A stretch of DNA of 64,000 nucleotides. Origin: Panax quinquefolius (taxonomy: Eukaryota; Streptophyta; Magnoliopsida; Apiales; Araliaceae). The stretch lies in NCBI GenBank assembly GCA_020205615.1, contig CM035170.1:33170123-33234122 (forward strand). The letters run 5' to 3'. Position numbers and translations under genes: made by a program. The notes beneath the pieces were generated by a model. The model worked only from the letters and a program-made list of their open reading frames with translations. It had not been told where the DNA came from and searched no databases. This document shows, piece after piece, positions 57,888 to 64,000 of the stretch (position 1 is the first letter of the stretch; each line of letters opens with the position of its first letter).

Positions 57888-59548
57888 TCATCTTCTCCTC
57901 GATTGATCTGCTACAACTTTGAACCACAAATCCTCCGATCTTGAATTATCTTGTTTCGACTTCAAAATCCATGTATTGAGGACCATTCACTAAGGAGTTA
58001 ATGAGTTGTTCCATCATCATTAAGATTTTGGCTTGATAACTCTCGACTCATCATCGTCTCTCCATGGTCTGCTATGCTTTTTGACATAAATTCCTTCAAC
58101 TCTGCATTTTCTTCTTGTTGCATTGGAGGTGGATATGAGAAATTTGATGGATATGTTGGACTTGAGATGCAGTATTGACCTTGATATTTATAACCCCTTT
58201 CATAATCTGGGTGATAATGTAAGGCCCCGAATTTTATGAAATAAAAGTATTCAATTTTTCTTATAATTACTATTCAGTAAATGGTTAAATTGATAAAAGT
58301 TAAAGTTAAGGGTGATATATATAATTTTTTCAAAATAAGCAAGTGGTTATAAAATATTTATTATTGTCGGAGAATATTCGTTTGGTCGTGGAATATTCTT
58401 TTTGTCGGGAATATCAGTACGACGACGCAGCCTTATGTGGGCCCCATAACGGAAAGCGATTGGATGAAGAAAACGACAAATATAAGTTGTTTATAAATGA
58501 TTCACGTAGTTATTACAATTATCTTGTTAAAATACTAAGGTGGTTAAAACACAAGAAGCTTTGCTGCGGTATTGCACAATTATTGATTCTTGCGTGAAGG
58601 CACTACTCAATAATTGTTATAGTAATTATTATTCGATTATTTTATTTTATTGATTCAATAATTCACTGCATTGATATTTTATATTCTTGTTGTTTCAATA
58701 AATTGTCATTACACAAGTATTTTCTATTATCGAACAATAATTCATATTATCTTAATAATATTATTGGATAACATTATTGGAAATGTCTAGAAAGTTCTGT
58801 CTAAGGAGAGGTTTGGTCACCTAATTGCGAGCCAGTAAGGAGAAATCTTTATTGGAAAGCCCTCTTTCCAGGAAGCGCCTGGTTGTCAATATTGTGATTC
58901 TGTAATATTATTTGTGAATAATTAATTATTGATTCATATGATGAGAAAAATATTGATTTTATGTGGATATAGATTGAGAAAAAAATTTTATGTGACAATT
59001 GTTGAAAATTAATATTTTATTTTTTTTCTGATAAAATAATTCATTTAAATATATTATTTTAATAATATATTAATGATGATATTTTTACAATGAATGTGGG
59101 ATATATGAGTTTATGTGGAGGAGGAGTATTTTTGTTACAAAAAATATTTAAAGCATGTTTTATGTGTCGGTGGACCCCATTTCTTGACTGAAATTTGATT
59201 ATAGACTGTAAAATCGTCCGTTTGTGGATTTCGGTCAATTTTTGTTTGGAATTTGGAAAAACTTTCTTCTGTAAAGTTGTAGAGAATTGAATTTCCTATA
59301 AAAACACGTGAGATTGAATTTTACGATAAAAGGACTATTTATTATGAATTATTGAAGTTCGAAGCTCTGAAATAATTGATTTTGGAAGTTTAAAATAATT
59401 TAAATAACAAAAACGTTTTTGTGCAAGTCTTGTGAGGTGGGCTGTTTGGTGGCCGAGGTTTTGAAGCAAAATAAGTGTGCATTGGAATAAAAATTATATA
59501 TATTAATATTTTATTAAATTTTACGCTTTGGTGTTCTAAGCATTTTCC

Positions 59549-59556
59549 TATAAATA
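59549..59556 (+). promoter_or_regulatory. LTR TATA box
   Basis: TATAAATA in 'ttcctataaataggtgctta'. Confidence 0.72.
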
Positions 59557-59706
59557 GGTGCTTAGGTTAGAATTGAAAATAATACGTAAATCAAGTTTTT
59601 CTCTCTATATTCGAAAGTGTATTCTTATGAGTATTTTGATATCTTGAGTGTTTCTATACGGTGCAAGTTCGTTCAGCATTATTCCAGTCAGAAGTACTGC
59701 TCTTTT

Positions 59707-59715
59707 GAGGTAAGG
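59707..59715 (+). promoter_or_regulatory. predicted 5' splice site in the LTR
   Basis: GAG|GTAAGG, 161 bp after the TATA box. Confidence 0.45.
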
Positions 59716-60239
59716 GATTGTAAGGGATGTTATTTTATTCGATAATGATATTATTTCTTCAATATCATTATGCCGAAATATTTGTTGGAATTTTTTATCA
59801 AATTTGGAACTTTTTCATGTCGGGGTTACTATTCATGAGTTACTATTCACGAGTTACTATTCATAAGTTACTATTCACGAGTTACTATTCACGGGTACTA
59901 TTCACTACAAAATTGGTTTCTTTTTCTAACCAAATTATAGCTGATTTATGAATATTACTCTGGAGATTAAAACTATGTATTGATTATATTGATTTTATTA
60001 TCATATATAACATTTTATAACCACGATGTTGAAATTCTCTTTCTTTGGAGTGTAAAGATGGGTAGATTATTGGTATGATCATGGACTAGGGTTCTCTTTA
60101 GCCGATAGTGAAAAGTTGAATTGTGATTGGTATGATCATGACCATTGAATTTATAATTGAATATCTTTAGCTTAAGTGCAAAGGTGAATTGATCAACATG
60201 GTTATAATTATGGTTTATATAAATTACGAAATGATTATG

Positions 60240-60370
60240 TATTTCTTTAAGATATGAATGTCTTTGGCCGTAGTGCAAAAGATGATCATTGTTGAATATC
60301 TTTGGCCGTAGTGCAAAAGATGAAGCTGTTGATGAATATCTTTGGCCGTAGTGCAAAGATGAATTTATTA
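60240..60370. repeat. LTR minisatellite, 'gaatatctttggccgtag' type
   Basis: Three consecutive units with 'atctttggccgtagtgcaaa'. The equivalent in the sister LTR is at 63850-63965. Confidence 0.85.
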
Positions 60371-61453
60371 GTATGATTATGAGCGAGGCTGTGATTTGGT
60401 ATAACCATGATCTTTGATGTTTCGGTAAAGGCGGTGATGAAAATTATCTTAAATCTGAATGCGAAAATGAATTTAGAACTACAATTATGATTATGAGTTA
60501 TTCACATGATTGTGGGCGAGGCTATTGATTGATGTTCTGAGGTTAAAACATTGTTGGTGGACTTTTGACGTGGAAAAAGATAGTAGACTTTATGGTCTAT
60601 TTGACTCTTCTAATGGATTGCTCGTTCACTTTGCAACTATGGTTGAAAAGTTTTATCATCTACCATATGTTCTAAATCTACGATTTATTCTTGTTGAAGG
60701 CTATTGATAATTTATTTATCTTTAGTCATGATATTCTTTTCTTGAGCTAGTTGTGCTCACCCTTTTGCTTCACAATTCCTTTCGGGTAATAAAAGTGTAG
60801 TCATTTGGGTCGACGGGGAATAACAAGGAATAGAAACGATGGTCTATAGATGTTGAGGTGAGGTGAATTTAACTTGGAAGGGTGTTTTGCCACTATCATA
60901 CAAGATATCTAATGACATACAACCTCGTGTCATCATAAGAGGCAGGTTGTGCTCATCCACTTCTTTGAGTATATTTACAAGCACTACCTATATAATCTTG
61001 GTGTTTGTTTTGAGTATAATACCCAATTAGAGGCAAGTGGAGATAATGATATGTCAAGAGAAGACTCACCATTGGGAAGAATATGATAGTAATCTTCTCG
61101 TTTTTTTTGTGGTCTATTAGGTCAACCAAGGATAATTACGTGGCTATATGATATCTACCATGACCTAAAAGCATGGCCTCCCCCGTATCACGAAGGTTTC
61201 TTGAGCACTTCCCAAAGATTCTAATTTCTAAAACAGTTTTCGACTATACCTTCATGTAAGGTGTCATTATGAGGTGCTATCCATGGTTGGGACATGAGTC
61301 ACAGTTGATATATATTTGTATCCAAACTCACAGCATATGTGTTGTTATATTTGCACGACAATTGTTGTAATAAAGTTGTAGTTGTTTTCTGTACCATGTA
61401 TTTGGAGACTCAGAATGGGTTGGATGGAATGGACCTATTTTGGGGGCGTTACA

Positions 61454-61781
61454 TTTGGTATCAGAGTTTAGGGATATGATCTCTGACGGAGATCGGGATT
61501 AGAACTAGGAGGGGAGAGATGAGTAAATCCTTCGCTAGTGTGTCCTACCTAAGCTTATTTGTTGGTCATTCATAATATCGGGATATTATGTGATATGTTA
61601 ATTTGTTAAATTAACCCTTGTTTTGAAGTTGTATTCTAGAATGATATCCCGAAATACGGAGATGAGGAATGGAGAAATCATGATTATTGGGGAGATAGAA
61701 TAAAATGAAAGCAAGGTATTCTCAACTCTTTGAAATACAGTGCACGTAAATTTGGGGACGAAATTTCATAAGCGAGGAGAT
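61454..61781 (+). other. 328-bp internal remnant with PBS and PPT
   Basis: The PBS TGGTATCAGAGT is at 61456-61467. The leader 'ttagggatatgatctctg' follows and, as in the relatives, 'ttaacccttgttttg', but the acceptor AG and gag are gone. The text jumps to 'gaatgaaagcaaggta'-like end-of-pol sequence near 61700, then 'ggggacgaaatttcataagcgaggaga' before the second LTR. About 4.5 kb of coding sequence present in relatives is missing. Confidence 0.88.
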
Positions 61782-64000
61782 TGTAAGGCCCGAATTTTAT
61801 GAAATAAAAGTATTCAATTTTTCTTATAATTACTATTCAAAGAAATGGTTAAATTGATAAAAGTTAAAGTTAAGGGTGATATATATAATTTTTTCAAAAT
61901 AAGCAAGTGGTCATAAAATATTTATTATTGTCGGAGAATATTCGTTTGGTCGTGGAATATTCTTTTTTGTAGAAGAATATCGAGACGACGACCTTGACCT
62001 TGTGTGGGCCCCATAACTAAAAGCGATTGGATGAAGAAAACGCACAAATATAAGTTGTTTATAAATGATTTGGCGTAGTTATTACAGATTAATCTTGTTA
62101 AAATACTCGGTGGTTAAAACACATTGAAGACTGCGGTATTGCACCAATTATTGATTCTTACGTAAGAAGGCACTACTCAATAATTGTTATAGTAATTCTT
62201 ATTCGATATTTTATTTTATTGATTCAATAATTCTTTGCATTGATATTTTATATTCTTGTTGTTTCAATAAATTGTCATTACACATTATTTTCTATTATCA
62301 GACAATAATTCATATTATCCGAATAATATTATTGGATAACATTATTGGCAATGTCTAGAAAGTTACATCTAAGGAGAGGTTTGGTCACCTAATTGCGCAT
62401 GAAGAGGAGAAATCTTTATTGAAAGCCCCTCTTTCCTGTGAAGGGCGCTGGTTGTCGATATTGTGATTCTGTAATATTATTTGTGAATAATTAATTATTG
62501 ATTCATATGATGAGAAAAATATTAATTTTATGTGGATATAGATGGAGAAAATTTTTTTATGTGACAATTGTTGAAAATTAATATTTTATTTTTTTTCTGA
62601 TAAAATAATTCATTTAAATATATTATTTTAATAATATATTAATGATGATATTTTTACAATGAATGTGGGATATATGAGTTTATGTGGAGGAGGAGTAATT
62701 TTGTTACAAAAAATATTTAAAGCATGTTTTATGTGTCGGTGGACCCCATTTCTTGACTGAAATTTGATTATAGATTGTAAAATCGTCCGTTTGTGGATTT
62801 CGGTCAATTTTTGTTTGGAATTTGGAAAAATTTTCTTTTGTAAAGTTGTAGAGAATTGAATTTCCTATAAAAACTCATGAGATTTGAATTTTTACGATAA
62901 AAGGGCTATTTATTATGAATTATTGAAGTTCAAGCTTACGAAATAATTGATTTTGGAAGTTTAAAATAATTTAAATAACAAAAACGTTTTTGGTGCAAGT
63001 CTTGTGAGGTGGGCTGTTTGGTGGTTTGAGGTTTTGAAGCAAAATAAGTATGCGTTGGAATAAAAATTATATATATTAATATTTTATTAAATTTTACGCT
63101 TTTTGGTGTTCTAAGCATTTTCTATAAATAGGGTGCTTGGGTTAGAATTGAAAATCATACCGTAAAGCTGAAGTTTTCTCTCTCTATATTATCGAGTGTA
63201 TTCTTGTGAGTATTTTGATATCTTGAGTGTTTTCTATACGGTGCTGCAAGTTCGATTCGGTATTATTCAAGTCGAAAATCTTCTGCTCTTTTTGAGGTAA
63301 AGGGATTGTAAGGGATGTTATTTTATTCGATAATGATATTATTTCTTCAATATCATTATCTTAGAAATATTTGTTGGAATTTTTATCAAATTTGGAACTT
63401 TTTCATATCGGGGTTCTTATTCATGAGTTCTTATTCATGAGAGTTACTATTCATGAGTTACTATTCACGAGTTACTATTCACGGTTAGTACTATTCACTA
63501 CAAAATTGGTTTTTTTTCTAACCAAATTATAGTTGATTTATGAATATTACTCCGGAGATTAAAACTATGTATTGATTATATTGATTTTATTATCATATAT
63601 AACATTTTTATAACCACGAAGTTGAAATTCTCTTTCCTTTGGAGTGTAAAGATGGGTAGATTATTGGTATGATCATGACTAAGGTTCTCTTTGGCCGAAA
63701 GTGAAAAGTTGAATTGTGATTTGGTATGATCATGACCATTGAATTTATAATTGAATATCTTTAGCTTAAGTGCAAAGGTGAATTGATCAACATGGTTATA
63801 ATTATGGTTTTATATAATTTCGAAATGATTATGTATTTCTTTAAGATATGAATGTCTTTGGCCCGTAGTAGCAAAGATGATGCATTGTTGAATATCTTTG
63901 GCGTTTGTAGTGAAAAAGATGGCTGTTGATGAATATCTTTGGCCCGTAGTGCAAAGATGAATTTATTAGTATGATTATGAGCAGGCTGTGATTTGGTATA
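61782..64000 (+). repeat. 3' LTR, cut by the window end
   Basis: It starts TGTAAGGCCCGAATTTT and matches 58218-60400. It has a TATA box at 63123-63130 and donor-like GAG|GTAAAG at 63294-63302. Differences from the sister LTR are mostly small indels and substitutions in C/G-rich contexts. Confidence 0.92.
63123..63130 (+). promoter_or_regulatory. LTR TATA box
   Basis: TATAAATA in 'tttctataaatagggtgctt'. Confidence 0.72.

Larger units (their letters stand above)
55765..58217 (-). mobile_element. 3' internal part of the element owning the 1.83-kb LTR
   Basis: The PPT is at 55765-55775. Rightward on the minus strand lie ~1.5 kb of non-coding DNA (55776-57279) with 'gagtgcattttacgctccatctc' repeats (56228-56305). 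Two small frames follow (57280-57690 and 57687-57887), then a Pro/Gln-rich stretch (about 57990-58200). No RT, RNase H or integrase is visible, so it may be a gag-only or non-autonomous element, or its pol may lie beyond the next insertion. Confidence 0.55.
58218..61453 (+). repeat. 5' LTR, 3,236 bp
   Basis: It starts TGTAAGGCCCCG and ends GGGGGCGTTACA before TTTGGTATCAGAG. It is related to the 10049 and 41772 LTRs through the U3 block, TATA box, donor-like site and end. It has its own 'tactattcac' array (59824-59910) and 'gaatatctttggccgtagtgcaaa' array (60240-60370). Confidence 0.92.
58218..64000 (+). mobile_element. Tekay-related element with 3.2-kb LTRs and a 328-bp internal region
   Basis: The 5' LTR is 58218-61453 and the second LTR runs from 61782 past the window end. 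The internal 328 bp keep only the PBS, leader, a few codons matching the end of pol (EMKARYPHLF-like) and a degenerate PPT. GATAA (58213-58217) would be the left half of the target duplication; the right half is outside the window. It lies within the internal region of the minus-strand element at 55765-58217. Confidence 0.9.

Noticed and set aside
1..64000. tRNA, rRNA, small RNA genes or organelle DNA
   Set aside because: I saw no cloverleaf with A/B boxes, no rRNA core motifs and no plastid or mitochondrial gene. The tRNA-like matches are the short primer-binding sites of LTR elements.

Overview
The window looks like plant nuclear heterochromatin. It is AT-rich and I found no host gene. It is almost entirely LTR retrotransposons inserted into one another. 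Lineages were named from protein motifs: Tekay/Del-like Ty3/gypsy chromoviruses, a Tat-lineage Ty3/gypsy element with a second RNase H and an antisense ORF, a Reina-like gypsy element, and LTRs that look Ty1/copia-like. The species cannot be named from this sequence. Nearly all coding regions carry stops, frameshifts or deletions.

Left part (1-30973). A minus-strand Tekay-like gag-pol with a partial LTR (1-5725) is joined to a coding-free degenerate LTR element (5726-10048). A decayed plus-strand Tekay-like element with 2.6-kb LTRs follows (10049-19804). Next is a 2.9-kb LTR (19909-25840) split by a 2,988-bp solo LTR (20830-23817, target duplication AAGTT). Two Reina-like pol fragments then lie head to head (25841-29948); one carries a copia-like solo LTR (26168-27654, duplication CAGTG). 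AT-rich unclassified DNA ends this part.

Central part (30974-53933). A Tat-lineage element is present in permuted order around one LTR: antisense-ORF start, PPT, LTR (33181-33800), PBS, gag, pol, tandem repeats, antisense-ORF remainder. Both outer edges abut partial copies of the 3-kb LTR family, and both edges carry the same 5-bp duplication (CTGTT). The antisense ORF has its own TATA box and two short in-frame introns and matches the plant 'putative gypsy-type transposon' family. It is interrupted again by a Tekay-like element with 4-kb LTRs and only 1.4 kb between them (41772-51204, duplication GTAAA).

Right part (53934-64000). A minus-strand LTR with adjacent internal sequence of an unassigned, probably gypsy, element (53934-58217) is interrupted by another Tekay-related element. 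That one has 3.2-kb LTRs and only 328 bp of internal DNA (58218 to the window end).

The strongest observations are the permuted Tat element, its promoter- and intron-bearing antisense gene, and a conserved splice donor in the long LTRs paired with an acceptor just before gag, which suggests a spliced leader. Many differences between sister LTRs cluster in CG/CHG contexts, so some frameshifts may be consensus errors.
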